Shown piece by piece: positions 1 through 13,900 of a stretch of 64,000 bases of DNA. How positions within the stretch are numbered: position 1 is the first letter of the stretch; the number at the start of each line of letters is the position of its first letter. The stretch is taken from the NCBI RefSeq assembly GCF_009870125.1, contig NC_046683.1, positions 65,425,869 to 65,489,868 of the forward strand, given 5' to 3'. Origin of the DNA: Drosophila pseudoobscura (lineage: Eukaryota > Arthropoda > Insecta > Diptera > Drosophilidae). The position numbers and the translations under genes were made by a program. The notes beneath the pieces were generated by a model, which saw only the letters and a program-made list of their open reading frames with translations, searched no databases and was not told the DNA's origin.

Positions 1-2171
1 ACACCATGGCGGGGTCAACACTTTGTCAACGAATCAAACCGAAATTCTTGTCATTTGTCAAAGGCATGATAATCCCGGGCAGTATTAAAAACTCGTCAGG
101 CAAAAAATACTTTCCCTGCCGTTGACATTATCAAGGGGCTGATTTATTATCATCCATTGTCCAGGGGCACTTCAATGTGGCAGGAGCACTGTGGCTTCTT
201 TGGAAGCTCATTCGTTGTTTCTAGGAAAGATCGGCGGAGAAGAAAACCCAAGTGTGGCCTCTCTGCTGGTACTCCGGGGAAGTCCTTCTGTCAAACACAC
301 ACTTCCACTGGAGCCCACATAAAGAAATCATAAATATTCAGCTTTCATCGGGCTCTGTGTTAATCCGCTCCCCCTTGTCCCCTAATTATTTGTGGTTATC
401 GCAAATCCGAGTCAGCCTCTTATGGGATTATGGGCACGGCCCGGGGCTGGGCCCTGGCGCACGTGCGTTCCCCGTAATTCACTTACGAACAAGGATGTTT
501 CCCTGCTCTGCGACTGTGTGTGTTTGTGTGTGTGTTTTGTGTCTTATTGTTATGGTTATTATTTAAATTCCTTTGTGTGACTTGTGCATTATTATCGGGG
601 CGCCTGTTGACAACGTGCTCGGCCTGCTTAAGCATAGGTGCGTGGTCCTGGCCCACCCCCGCACCCCCCGAAGGTCGCCCTAATTGAATGGCAGGCAAAG
701 TGGCCGTCCAAAGTGCTCGTTAGTGAATCCCCCCCCAATCCCTCAATGTAGTTATTATTTAAAACTCTCCCAGACGAGGCTCTCAGACAAATGAAAACAA
801 TTTCGGATTTCTCATCATCATTTATTTGCTCAATCCTTGAAATTAGTTATGACGACTGTTCGGTTACGTATTCGATACAACTATACAATATTAAGGCTAA
901 TCTAATTCTAAATAAATAGTACAAGTATTTAGTTAACTGAGAAGCCCTTTGGGTTCTCGCGGGGGGGTGGGGGCTTGGTATTCCCATATGATGAGTATTT
1001 CTTTTATTTTGTTACATGGTAAAATAGGGGCATTCTGTTCTCGTATTTATTGCAGGCAGGAGAGGAGGATGATGGCTGGAATTTCTTCGAATCCCGGACT
1101 CCCATTCCTGGACTTATTTTCAATGGAAAGCCGGTACATTTTCTTTGGGATCATTTATGCTTTGCATGGACACGTTATTTCGAAATATTTACACAAAACT
1201 CTTAAATATATTTTATACAATAGCAAAAAAAATTCATTTCATTTTATCTTAATTTTTATTTGTATTTTATTTTTTGTGTGTATTTAGAGTACTTTTAATT
1301 CATTTTTGTTTGAATACCTGAAAATGTCTTTTTCTTTATTTTGTTGTTGTTGTTGTGGTTGTTATTGTTGTTGATGTTAAATTGAGCTACTTACGGGACT
1401 CACAGGCGGAACCTCTCTGAGCCGAGAGCTGAGCTGAGAGCTGACTTTGAACTTTTGAGCAGCGTTTTAAAAACTTTTCTTTCCGACAAGTTGACAGATT
1501 GCCCCGCTAACCCCAACACTTTCGCCCCGCCTGTATTTGAGAAAAGTTTCGAAAACAAAAACCAAAATCATCGGAACAGCAGGGCGAAAAAATAAAAAAA
1601 AGAAGGGAAATCATCCATCAAGTTTGGCTGAGAAATGAAATGCTCTCCAAAGGATATTTAATTAAAAGCACCCAAAACTTGATAATAAATAAAGAAGCGA
1701 AAAGTTCGGTCAGTGGGGGAAAGTGGGCGTGACGGGTCGGCTGGGTCGGTAAAACGATATTGCGAATGACTCTGGAAAAACTTTTTCTGTCTAATTTAGT
1801 GCAAAATTGAAAGAAATTCGATTGATTGAGCAGTTTTTACAAGACAAGACGAGACAAGACAAGAAGACACTACAGTGGGGCCTGCTACTACGCGTACCTG
1901 TACTTTGAATTCGAGAAATATTTAAGGAGGAGGAGGTAAAGTTGCAAGAGGAGTAGAAGTAGAAGTAGGAGCAGGAAACACTTAACGCTTATCACAAAGT
2001 AACGCAACGCTTGGAGCGCATAGTTTGATGCCTTCACTACAGATAAAGATACAGATACAGATACAGATACATATATTAGAGTATATTATATTATATTCGT
2101 TTGGATAAAGCCTGATCTCTTTGGATATATTTAGGTGTATGTACATGACCAGTGGACTGATCCCTGATCCC
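1..2171. other. 3' flank of FMRFaR, no protein gene seen
   Basis: No coding region is supported here. The stretch lies downstream of the minus-strand FMRFaR stop, so part of it is probably that gene's 3' UTR. A minus-strand AATAAA (plus TTTATT) at 1335-1340 is one possible poly(A) signal, with others between about 820 and 1050. Positions 2043-2072 hold a short (GATACA)n run. The open frames present are short and cross simple sequence. Confidence 0.5.
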
Positions 2172-3878
2172 TCAGAAGCCCGAGGAGACATGCCCCAGCT
2201 TCTTGCTGTCCTGCAACGTCCAGTCATAGCCAATGGCCGTGTTATTGTTGGTCGCCGAATTGGTGTTCGTCGACACGGAGCGCTGCATCTCGCGGGCCGG
2301 AAAGTAGACCACCGGACCCGGTGAGGGGGCCCGATTCCGCTTGATCTTGACCAGGCCGGGCGAGCCGGACACCTGCGTGAGTCGGACATTGTTCAGCTGG
2401 GAGGTGCTGCCCCCGCCCCCGCCGCCGGTGCCCGTAGCCACCAGGTAGGTGGTGGTGGTGCTCCGCTGTGTGCCGTGCCGCGAGAAGCGGCCGGACGACC
2501 GGTGATTGATGGTGCCGTCGCCGTTGTTCGATATGGAGCTCTCGTAGTGTATAAGATCCGGCTGGTCACGACTCAGGCGCCGCTTGAAAAAAATGAGTAA
2601 AAAAATGCGCTTGAACTTCTCCCCGAAGATGATGTAAATGAGAAAGTTGACGCTGCTGTTGATCGTGATCAGCAGGTTGGAGAGCTTCGTCAGCTTGTGG
2701 TCGATCAGGTTGTAGAAGGCCTCCGAGATGTTGAGGACCAGCGGCAGGAAGTTCAGCATGAAGAACACCACCACCACGCAGAGGAGCATGGTGGCCAGGC
2801 CGATCTCCCGCTTCTCGGAGCGCGACAGGCGCTGGCGCTCCCGGTTCGCCCGCTTCACCTGCCTGTAGATCAAGCAGTTGAGTATGGCCAGGGTGAGGAA
2901 GGGTATGATGTAGTTGATGATCAGGTAGCACCAGTGTATGTATATGTTGATGTAGGCCTGGTTCCGGCGCAGCCGCGACGGCCGCACGCAGTGCAGCACC
3001 ACATCCGACTCGGGCAGCGGATAGGTGACCGTCAGCACCTCCCAGAAGCGCGGCATGTTGTACGCGAGGGCGAAGCACACGCACACAATGAAGTAGATCT
3101 TGGCCCGGCCGTAGGTGCACAGGGCGCGGGCCCGCAGCGGATGGCAGACGGCCACGTACCGCTCCAGGGTCACCGTGAAGGTCATGTAGATGCTCGACGT
3201 CTGGGCGATCATGGCAATGGGGAAGACCACCGGCGAGATGAACGGATACACGTTGTTGTAGTAGCCGAAAAAGTGCCCCGTATACGGGTAGATCGAGGGA
3301 ATGCCGAACAGCAGGATGGAGGTGAGGATCAGCACGGTGTCGCAGCGGGCCAGGCCCGTCAGCAGGTAATTGATGCTGGAGCGCATCTGCGGACGGGACA
3401 GGATGATCATCGAGATGACATTGCCCAGGATGCCCAGCAGGCCCACGATGTTGATCAGGACGCCGCACACCCAGAACTCGATGCGGTTGTTCTCCAGCAG
3501 CGGATTGTACACCTCCTCGCAGGTGCGCGTCCAGTTCGGCTCCAGGTCGAAGTCCGCGTCGTCGTAGTGCGGATAGAGGAGGTCCGTCTGCAGGTCCGTG
3601 TGGTTGGGCCCGTGCGTCGTGTAGCTGCCGTTCAGGGCCGGCAGCCACTGCTGCACCACCTGCTCGTACAGCGTGGTGGGCACCGTGCTGCCCAGTATGT
3701 CGGCCATCTCATAGCGCACCGCATCCTCGTGGCTCCTGGCCGTTGCCGTGGCCGTGGCACTGGCCAGAAACTCATCCTCGCCGATGGGCCCCCAGTCGTA
3801 GTCGGTCGGCGGCGGGGGCATCACACCCGGCGCGGGCAGCTCCAGGCGCAGCAGCAGCCGAGCGGCGGCACCGCTCAT
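2172..3878 (-). CDS. FMRFaR: FMRFamide receptor, rhodopsin-family GPCR
   Basis: A single uninterrupted 568-codon frame encodes a seven-helix neuropeptide receptor that I recognise as Drosophila FMRFaR (CG2114; about 549 aa in D. melanogaster from memory). It should couple extracellular FMRFamide-type peptides to G proteins at the plasma membrane. The extracellular N-terminus (about 1-134) has N-glycosylation sites at NGS 83, NHT 92 and NWT 115. TM1 holds GN at 152-153, TM2 holds LARCD with D180, TM3 ends in ERY 239-241 (the DRY motif), TM6 has FFMLNFLP near 372-379, and TM7 ends NFLIY 411-415. That last motif is the NPxxY position without its proline. The region before TM3 shows no usual disulphide cysteine. 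The cytoplasmic tail is Ser/Thr- and Gly-rich. The ATG at 3876-3878 is a true ATG and gives the expected start MSGAAARLLL. Non-coding 5' exons may lie upstream but I cannot see them. Confidence 0.94.
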   Translation of the reverse strand: MSGAAARLLLRLELPAPGVMPPPPTDYDWGPIGEDEFLASATATATARSHEDAVRYEMADILGSTVPTTLYEQVVQQWLPALNGSYTTHGPNHTDLQTDLLYPHYDDADFDLEPNWTRTCEEVYNPLLENNRIEFWVCGVLINIVGLLGILGNVISMIILSRPQMRSSINYLLTGLARCDTVLILTSILLFGIPSIYPYTGHFFGYYNNVYPFISPVVFPIAMIAQTSSIYMTFTVTLERYVAVCHPLRARALCTYGRAKIYFIVCVCFALAYNMPRFWEVLTVTYPLPESDVVLHCVRPSRLRRNQAYINIYIHWCYLIINYIIPFLTLAILNCLIYRQVKRANRERQRLSRSEKREIGLATMLLCVVVVFFMLNFLPLVLNISEAFYNLIDHKLTKLSNLLITINSSVNFLIYIIFGEKFKRIFLLIFFKRRLSRDQPDLIHYESSISNNGDGTINHRSSGRFSRHGTQRSTTTTYLVATGTGGGGGGSTSQLNNVRLTQVSGSPGLVKIKRNRAPSPGPVVYFPAREMQRSVSTNTNSATNNNTAIGYDWTLQDSKKLGHVSSGF

Positions 3879-6800
3879 TACGTGGCTGGTCCTTGCCGGC
3901 GTCTACTCTCCGCCGGCTGGCAGTCTTCCTCGGTTCCTCGGTACTAGAGTGGCGTCCTGGCAGCGACCTGCGACTTGGGTAACATCTATGCAGCTGGCCG
4001 TGAACTTTCGCCCAAACATCAATCCTTCTGTGACCTGTTGTTCCACCTGTCCTTGCCGGCCAGGGGGTCACGCGGCGTAAAGAGCTCTTAGCCTTCCACT
4101 TGGCCCCGGTTCCGGGCCACGCGTCGCCGACACGTTTAGCTGCAACATCGGAAATGAGAAATGGAAGGTCGATTAGTTCCGTTCGGGCCCAGAGAGGCAG
4201 AGCTTAGGACTAGACTATCGATTTCCAAGAAATACGGACTGTGAACACGGGACTGCCCTCACGCCACATGAGATTGCTTAGGGTGTCAATTGCTTGGCTT
4301 TGGTCCGCCTTTAGCTGGAAGGAAGCGCCTGGGGCAGGAGTACCCTTCTTGCAGGTAATTTGTGGCAATTATGCTTTAAAGAGACGGGGGGGCAAAGGCT
4401 CTTATGTTTCACAATGGCCTTTTGTGATTGCTCATCCGCCTCACCCTGTGGTGGTCGTAATCGTATAACCTTCTGGGAAGCGGTTGAGCAGCCACATGAC
4501 CCACCTGACACACCTGACCTCAGTTTCCAACGGAGTACAAAACCACACCGAGCATTTGAGGAAAGCATCCTAGACCATTACAACAGACTATTTGATTACA
4601 CTACTCAACAAAACGTAGCAGCGTGCACCGAACCGACTTCTTTTTATAGATTTTGTATCATAATCCTTTTTTTAATGGTCTTTAATGGTCTTTTTCTTTA
4701 AAGGTTGTGCTTCTGTTTAAGACATAACTTTGGTATCTGAGATTCGATAGTATTGAACTTTGCCATTCTGGAAAGCTGATAAAACCAGCTCTAAATGGGG
4801 TTCAGACAGTTTGCAGCTTGAGCTGACCGTCTGGAAAATATAAAGCTTTAAAATCAGAATAGATAATTTTGAAGCCCCCCGCTATCAGAAAAAGTGGGTT
4901 GGTTCACATCGGTACCAGCACTCATAATTTTTCCATCATTATTTTTTTTAATAGAAGCCCACACCTGCATCAACATGCACGTCCAACTATCAGTGTTCCC
5001 GGACCATGGCCCGGTACGTATGCACACATATCCGCAACAGACCTCCAACCAGACCCGCCACAAGCTGCAATCTAAATTATGCCAGAGACCTAAACCAAAA
5101 GATGGGAAATTAGCTGGAACTGGGAGAGTAGAAAGTTTGCAGTAGACACGCGCTCTCCTGTGCAGAGCGCCATTGAATGTGGCTGTGGCTTTGGCAATTA
5201 CGACTAAATGGCATATGTGTACAATCCTTTAATGCAGGTCCTGTGTTGGGTCACACCCTAATGATTTAATTCACTTTATGGCGAGCTACATATACCTTTA
5301 TCGCAGCTGCCCAGTGGCCCAACAAGTGGGAGCTCCAGTGGAATGGGACACTAAATCAGTTAAGGATTCGATGCCATTGTTGTGGCACGTGTAAATGTCA
5401 GGAAATGCCCACACTCCGCGGGCATTAAGTGTCACATTTTTGACACATCAATCAAGCTTATGTGACCAGCACCCAGGCCCCACACACCGATCCATCTGAG
5501 TGACAGGCAAAGATATGGATTGGGCCACAGTCCTCTGAGCAGACCTCGCGCCTTATGGCCCATCGAGTGGCCAGACAAATCAGAGCACAATATCGAATTA
5601 TAGCTGAATGTGCACTGGGAGAAACAGGGATTTGAATGCTTGATTTAGTAGATGTAAACATTCCTGTCGGAATAAACATTTATTATCCTCTTTAGCGTCA
5701 ATGCATAACGAATTCAATATCCGATTCGAGTGCCCCAATCTCGATCCGATTGTGATACACCCTGATGTAATTTATGGGCAAGCTAAGCAAAACAAAGGAC
5801 CGCTATTGTATTTGTGGTTTTGTCCATTTATTCAGACCCCATACCCCTGATACCAGACCCCCCCTGGATGCTGTTCAGCAAGAGAGAGGGAGGCTAGCAC
5901 GTGGCCCGGGTCCCACGTGACGTATGCGTGTTATTGGCGACATTTGCATTTGTTATCTGTGCAGCGGCAGTAAATTACATTGTGTCCCTCAGACCAGGTT
6001 GCATGTTAAGTGGTTAGCGATTTGCGGTCATTGGCCAGCACAAACACGCCATCCACGACTGCAGGTGAACCACCCAAGAGTGGTCCCTGGGTCCCTGGGT
6101 CCTGGCTCTGCCTCCAGCTCCAATGTCGGCTCCTAATGCGATTATCTCAATTAGAGGCGGGCATTGAAACGCTCTTTTGGACCAACTGTCCCGGCAATTA
6201 TAGCAGCAATTAGTTTTAATGTTTGTGACCCTTTTGCCACTCTTGACGGCCAGCACGTGTCCCCATTCGAGTCACACCAGTCGCCGCCGGCCCCGGCACA
6301 TTCATTTTTTATTGCCCTGACATTGGTAAATCGCCCACACGACCAGTCCAGTCCAGTCCAGTCCCGAAATTGCTTTTTCCCCGGGCCAAAACGGGCAAGC
6401 CTCTGCTGGCCAACAGTTTTTCCTCGTTGTGGCAATGCGTTCGCTTTTTTCCCCACTTTTATGCCGCCCTCTCAGAGGGTCTGTCGACTTTGACACAGGG
6501 AAAGGCATAATGCCAGGTGGGCATCTGCTAGGGTATCCAAAGATTCGGCATTTCGTTCTTGGTGGCATTTCCATGCTTTTTTCTGCTGCACTTTTCTTTG
6601 GTTGACCTTTTTCACTGTCATAGCACTGGCAAGGTTCGGGGAATGCCCCAACTAGGGCTCGGACGACTATGGTATATGCTTTTCTGCGGCATAGAATCGG
6701 CACATATTGTAGTGTAATGTGTGGGCGGCTCATCTCTCATGCAAAGGGCATCTAAAATGCCGCTGGACTGGTGCCATGGAGTATCCAACAAAGTACAGTG

Positions 6801-7887
6801 TACTCTTCAAGCCCCAGTGCTCTCGACTGGGTGTCCATTAACACAGCGCGGCTTAAACGGCTCAAAATGTTCGAAAATATCGAGGGCTTCAACACCACCA
6901 ATACCAAAAACAACTGTAAGCTTTTAAATGTATCAAAAACAACCGACAGCCGACTTGACTTGTGGGCTCTTTTAGTTAAACCAAGCTTTTTTCCCCGGCT
7001 GTTTTTACACGGTTTTTTCATAGCAGGCAGGGTATTCGATTTCGTCAGGGATAGCAACAAAAGGTGGTCTATGGTGGGTATCCCACAAAAATATACACAG
7101 TCCTGGCGAGGCGCACAAGAGACATCCCAAAAATCTTTCCCCCAAGAAAGCCAAGTATTGCCAAATATCCCATCCGTTTAGATAGGTATCTTCTAGTCGA
7201 AATGTTCGACTCCCTTTCTTTTTTCCGCGGCCAGGCACTTGAAGATAACGGCACATTTGAATGTTGAAACAATTAAGGGGAATGTTGGGTATTAAACGGA
7301 ATGTTATTCACCGCGCAATCAATGCCAGGATGTTGGATTTTGGAGTTCCGTGAGCCACATGTTGGGGGCGACGAATAGTTTCAATTAATGTTTAATTCGT
7401 TGACTGCCATTAAGCTTAATTATTTAGAAAGCAATTTGGAATCATGTGGAATGTTGTCGTTGGGCTAGTGTTGTGTGTGTGGCTTTGTGTTTGAGAGTGC
7501 ACTTTTGGATGTTTGTCCAACGAGGCGCCAACTTGGCTTTCCCTCCCCGCCCCCTTTGGCTTTGGTCCTTTGGCTGGCTGGTTCTTTTTGGCATCCGCTG
7601 TACGTTTTCTCCTTTTTCTTCTCTCTTTTTGTTATTGATTATTATGGCCCTACAGCGGACAACAATAAATTAAAATATCTATAAATTATAATTCACATTC
7701 GAACACTATTCTATGGTAGATATTTATATTTTCTCTGTTTTCTGTGGAAATTTATTTAATTAAGCAGCTTAAGTATTATTAACTTATTCCATTGTGATTC
7801 CATGTGCCAGCGGAACATACCTACCTCTGCCTCCTACATATATGTACATATTTAGATATAGATTTGTGATTCGATGGCAGAGACAAA

Positions 7888-7921
<34 letters not shown>

Positions 7922-10900
7922 TCGAACATGCGGTGGTCGAGAGCATATAAAGCCAGATAAAACATAGTCGTATAAAAGTCGAGGAATCTTGTTGGCGGAC
8001 GGACCCAAATGAAAACACACAAAAATTATAATTATTATATAGACGGCCGGGGGGTGGTTGCTGGGGGGTGGGGGTTGGGGAGGGCAGTGCAGAGACAGTG
8101 AGAGAGAAAAGCAAGCTCTTTGCGATTTATTTTTAGTTGACAGTTTCAAGGCTTTCGCTCTGCGCGGAACGTAACGGAACATAACGAAAACGAAAAGAAA
8201 TGCGACTTTTGCCAGGGACCCGTGCTGTGGCCCGGTCTATACGATGGCACGGAATGGATGTCCGTCCGTTCGGGTCTGTGTCCGGGTCTGGTTCCAGTTC
8301 CTGTTTGCCTCGTCTTGTGGGCGCCTGTCATTTGCATATTTCTGTTGCAATTTAGGTTTTAATGAGCGCATCCAGCTTCCAGCTTCCAGCTGCTCTAATT
8401 GTTGGAAATTTTTCAAGCAATTTGATTGATCAATGGGTCTAGGTGTACGGGTGTCTAGGTGCTTGCCAGCCACACGGCAGTTATAATTAATCATTCCGAC
8501 ATTAAGTGGCAAGCAGAAGGCAGTTTAGGACTCAAGCCAAGGCCTGGCAGAGGAGGATCCCAGGACTACCTGGCATGCAAATAAACCAAGAATTTACTTA
8601 ATTAATATGCAGTTCTGTGGACGAGAGCACCCTTTTTTATCTTATCTGAATGTGAATGCATGTGAATAAATGCAAAGGGGAGCACCTGGGGGAGTATTTC
8701 GGACAAAAGTTTTTGCTGCTTCTATGCAAATTCTTCTGAGAAAATGGAGCTCCTAGCCTACGGAAAAACGTACTTACATTTGCCTGCCAAAAGAAAACTG
8801 GACCATGTTTTTGCAAGAAAACCAAAACCGAAACCAAAACCGAAACCAAAACCAAAACCCAAGCCATGCAATTTACTTAAGTGTTTGCTTTAGGTTGAAC
8901 TATATTTATTTATGATTTCTGCATTGTTACGGATACATTCTGGGCACAAAGGAGCCAAATTGAATTTCTCCTAAAATGCCAGGAAAAAGTGTCGCCTTTG
9001 CTTTGCCACGAACTGGAATTTCTGTGGCCATAATTGAGAATCCCAGGAAATGGCTAAACAAAGAAAGAAATCAAGTCCCAAATTTATGCCACATAATGCA
9101 GAACTTAAAGTGTGTCAACAATTTGTTTAAATTGCACTTAAATGCGCTGTTTTCAATGGGAAATATGCTGGTGGCTGGTTGCTGGTGGCGGGGAATTATG
9201 TCTGTACTTTTTCCATTATTTAATTGGAATATTTCGTTAATTCCTGTCGCCGCTGGTATTTGTGTTAAGAGCTCTAAAAGCCCTTTAAAAACCATTGCGG
9301 CTTATTCCAAGGACAGCCTAATGGATGCATTAGGCAATCCCTTGGATTTTGCGGTGCAAACTGGATCGTTGGTTGCTCAACTGAATTTGGATATTTATAA
9401 TACATTAAAGGGCATTCAAGAGTGTTTCTTTGCGTCCTTGCTGTCACATCGCTGGCTGTCAGAGCTACAATTGCATCCAGCAGATGATCCGGAGTCCCAC
9501 TCCCTTCACGCCCATCCATAAGGCTAATAAAAATGTCTGTTCGAAAGGCTGGGGCTGTCAACAAGCCGCATCCACCATTCACCATTCACCATCCACCCAA
9601 TCATAAATTAATCTTTTTAATATTCAACATTCTGAGGCTTATCGACGGGGAAATCGCATCCATGAGGTTTTCCCAGCCAGCCCAAGGCCCGTCTCACGGA
9701 TGCCCATAAAAAACGACAGACACTTGCAAAAATTTTCCTTTCTTAAGGAAATGTAATTTTTATGACATGTTGTTTTTTTATGCGTGTGTGTGTGTGTGTG
9801 TGTGTTTCTGCAATAATCTTATTAAGATTTATTTGCTTACCTTGGGAATTTAATTTGCGGGGCGTGCGAGCGCCAGGGAATCGCGTCGAACTCCCGAAAA
9901 TCCTCGACTCATTTGCATATGTATATGAACGGCGGGGGTTGGGTCGTGGGGGGTCGTGGGTGGGGGTCACGAGATGTCGACACTCAATGCCAAGGGCTGT
10001 GTGGGGCTCTGTGGGGCTCTGCCTCGATGGGGTTAATTATATTCGGGAGATATGTCACTCGGCCGGGAATGATCAATGGTGCGATTCGATTCTGGCTGCG
10101 GATTTTTGGGGCTAATTTAACAATTTGTTTTCACATTTCACTGGGAATTCTTTTGGGGGGAAGCTTTTCATTTGTACTGTGCTCTCTCTTGGGCGGAATA
10201 TACTTAATATATTTATTTATAAATCGTCGATACACTGCCCGGCCACACTTAAAAAAAATGTCGATCTGCGTGGTTAATGGCAATGGGATTAGCGGCAGGA
10301 GTACTTCTTCAGAGGAGAGTTCCATGGGAGATATCACGGCACTTTCACTGTCACTTTCCCTTTCTCTGCGTATCACTAAACAAAAAAATACGTGTATGTC
10401 CCTCTCTCTCTCGCTTGCCTTCTCGATCTTTTTCTCTGTGTATCTCGCTCGCTCCTTCACGCAGGTATGATATTTTTAAACACAACGCCTAAGAGCGGCG
10501 CGAATTCGTTTTTTTGAATTGGAATTCGGATCCGAGTCCCGTCGGAGCGCAAAACACGTTGAATGCTGAAAGCCAACTGTGCCCCCGCCAGCCAACAGCA
10601 AAATTCCGCCAGATTTTCCGGCAGCTCTCGGGCAACAAAGTTGACGCTCGGGGGGTGGCCGCAACATTGTTGCCAACGAGCATGCGCCCGCCCTCCGTGT
10701 TGCCAGCCGTTCCTGGGCACTTTTCATTCATAAACACGTCTGGCGCCACTATTACTGCAACCTGCATGTTGCTGCAACACAGCCGGGGGGGTAATGCCAG
10801 TGGCTGGGGGGTGGGGGTGCGTGCGTGTCTGGTGGGGCAAGAGTGAAAGCCGGCGGACTATTTATAAGGCAAGTAAATGCCACGGGCCGAGCAATCAAGT

Positions 10901-13900
10901 TTTATACTCTCTATAATGACCACGGGCGCAGCGCAGCCACGACCCACTTTGAGCAATTGAAGAACGCCGGCCCGCCACCCGTCCCGGCCCGGCCCGCAGA
11001 TACTTATTTCGGTTCGATTGCCTGTGGATGCCGGCCACTGCGGAAATGCACATCTAAACATGGAGCTACCGTGGCTGGGGGCGGGGTGCTGTGTTGCAAG
11101 GTAGGTGAAATGTACTCCATGTGCGGACGGGCAAGCGCTTGAGCAAAGTAATTTAATGTTTATTGTTCTGGCACTCGAAGAATGGGTAGAGGGTGGAGGG
11201 TAGAGGGGCTCCAAAGACTCCAAGTGGTTTTGCGGCTCTCCAAGGGTCCAAAGTCATTAGCGTCTTTCGTCAACCCTTTGACCTCAAGAGTCGCCAATAC
11301 TGTTTGATTTATGGACACTGCTCCGAGCTTCTTGGGGTGCTCAGACCTCCAGGAATGCACTGTGCCTCCCCTTCACTTCATTTATGCAACACCCATGAGC
11401 CAGTGGCATCCGCCTTTATCAGCTCTGCCCACATTCCGCCTCAGCTGGTGGGGAAGCCCTGCTCGTGCCTGGGTTTTAATTCAATTGAAGCTTTCATTGT
11501 ATACAATGTATACATTCCGTTTTTGGTCCACCGCCACCGTCCCCCCCGCTCCCTTGATCCGTTTGTGGCATGTGCGTGAGCCATAGGAGGCGCCACAGAG
11601 ACAACGCCCAGGATTACTCCTTGTTGATTTATTTTCCCTTTGAATTTCAGCTTTCCCCCGTACTTGTCAGAGCGCCTTCTCTGCGGCTTCCCAGACAGGT
11701 TTTCTCGTATATTTGTAATATTTTCATTTCTCAATCGCAAACTGTCAGTCAGCTCCGAGATGTATCCTTTCCTTTTGCGGTTGCAATCATTTCTGAAAGT
11801 GTCTTTTTCCTCTCTCTCTCTTTTTTTTTGGTTTTTGTTTGTGTCCTGCCAATCAATTCCATGAGTTTTCATTTACTTCTTTAGAGCGACGGATGCTGCT
11901 GACTAGAAGGAAGCCAGGCAAACGGTTCAGATTAATCACCGAGACATTTCCACTCGACTGCCGGGCTGCCGATCCCCGCTGCTCCCAGCTGGACTCACTT
12001 GAATCGCGCAATTACACAACGGAATCTTTTGCCAGAAGCAGGACCCGGAGCCAGGAGTGTGGAGTGTGGAGTGCCATTCGATTGACCGCCGGCCAGCGGC
12101 TGGCTTTTGCCCGACAACCAGATTTACGGAGGCCCAAAAACCGAATGAGGCTGAGGCTGAGTTATCTGTCCCAGTGGGACTCAGACCGCAGAAGTCTGCT
12201 CCTGCAAATTCCCATAATATTTTCCCTTTTTCGAAAATGCAGCAGGCACTGCAGTCGGTGGGGCAGTCGGAGGGGCAGCATAGCATAGCACTTTTGATAT
12301 TTGTCTTTTGTTCTTCACACTGAAGCAGCTCTTTGGAAAATCTCGACACTTTCCCCCCCTCCACCCCCCAAAGGAGCAGCTGCTGCGATGCGCATTTCGA
12401 GAGTCGAGAGTCGAGAATGCCAGATGTCATAGCAATATATGCGATGGCTTTCCGATGTGTTGGCATAGAAGGAGAAGGAGGGAGGGAGGGAGAAGGTACC
12501 TCCTCAATAATGATTGGAGGCGAGTGCCAGAGAGTCAGTCAGTAATTTAAGCCATTTATAAGCACTCCTCTAATGGGGCTAATGAACAGAAGGCAGCCTG
12601 CCTCCTAATCCTCAGGGCATAGCCCCCGTCCCCAGGTTCAAAAATTTAGTGTTGAGCAAGTAAAAGCGGATTACAAATGCGTTTTGCTTCATTTCCGTCC
12701 CTGACTGTCCTTTTGGACTGCAGCCGCAGTGGAGGCTTTGTTGTTGTGGATTGAAAGGGCCACAGCTGCAATGTTTTTTCCAAGAAATTGAGTTTTCAAA
12801 TACCTATTTGATTGATAATTTCTTTTCAATTTATTCCTGCCACGCCCTGCGGCCGCCTGCTGCAGTGCCATGGCCCCTGCCAAGTGCTACATCATTGTCG
12901 CCACTTTGCCACAGCCACTGCCACAGCCACTGCCACAGCCACTGACTCAGCAGTAACCCAAGCCAAGCCTCAGTGACCTTTCCGCATGGCTGCCCCTCGA
13001 CTCAGGGCTGGGGCCTCGGCTTCGGTTTCGGTTTCGGTTTCGGTTTCAGTTTCATCCTTAGACTCCGATGTGGAGTGGAGATAATAAATTCCAATTGAAA
13101 TACAATAAAAAACTTGGCACATCAACAGAAGTTGGCATAAAGGATCTGTAGGCGAGCGGTGCCATAATTAAATGTAAATTTTGTCCATACACATGGGCCA
13201 TCGTGGGCAATAATGCAGCAAATAAATAACGTTTTTGCAGTTGTAAATCCAGGCACTCCATGGCCCGCCCCAGGAGCGACTGCGTCATTGTGCGGAATGC
13301 GTCTGCAAAGTTTTTCGCTGCCTCCTCGGCTCTGGTTTTATCGTCCTGCCACAGGACCTCCAGACATTAGCACTAATATGCATAAGTATGGCCTGGTATG
13401 CCATGTCGAGGAGAGGGCGCGGAGAGGCCCGGGCTTGACGGCTACCCTGGGATTCGAGGGACGGATGTGCCACCTTTCATGCTGTTGCCCTGTTGGCTCT
13501 TTTTCTCACGGCAACAACTCCAGAAAATCGTTCATTAGTTTTTGCAATCCATTTTCGGCTTTTTCCCGCAACGAACAGCCCCCAGCCGAGTGCCTCTAGC
13601 CAAGTGCCTCGTGCCTCGTGCCCCATTCAAAGTGGCGAAGCGGTGTTTGACCCAACAAAAAAGCCACACAACATGGAATTGCCCCTGGACCAGCCGGTAA
13701 GGCCCAGGGCGGCCCCTTTTGGTCGTCGACTCTTATCAACCGGCCAAATGACAGTTTTATGATTTCGGCTGCTGCTTATCAACTCCAGCGATGTCAGTGA
13801 GGCCAGCGGTGCATTATATTGCGACCTTTTGTGGCTAATCAAAAAGAGCTTACTACCTTGTTGTGGCCAAATCCTTTGGGACACTCCCACGGGGCCGCAG

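Noticed and set aside
2697-3947. Long plus-strand frame of 416 codons opposite FMRFaR
   Set aside because: It is the antisense shadow of a GC-rich coding exon; the minus frame has the GPCR motifs.
8976-9521. 181-codon ATG-started plus-strand frame
   Set aside because: No domain, no splice or promoter context and mixed composition; plausible by chance in about 23 kb of non-coding DNA.
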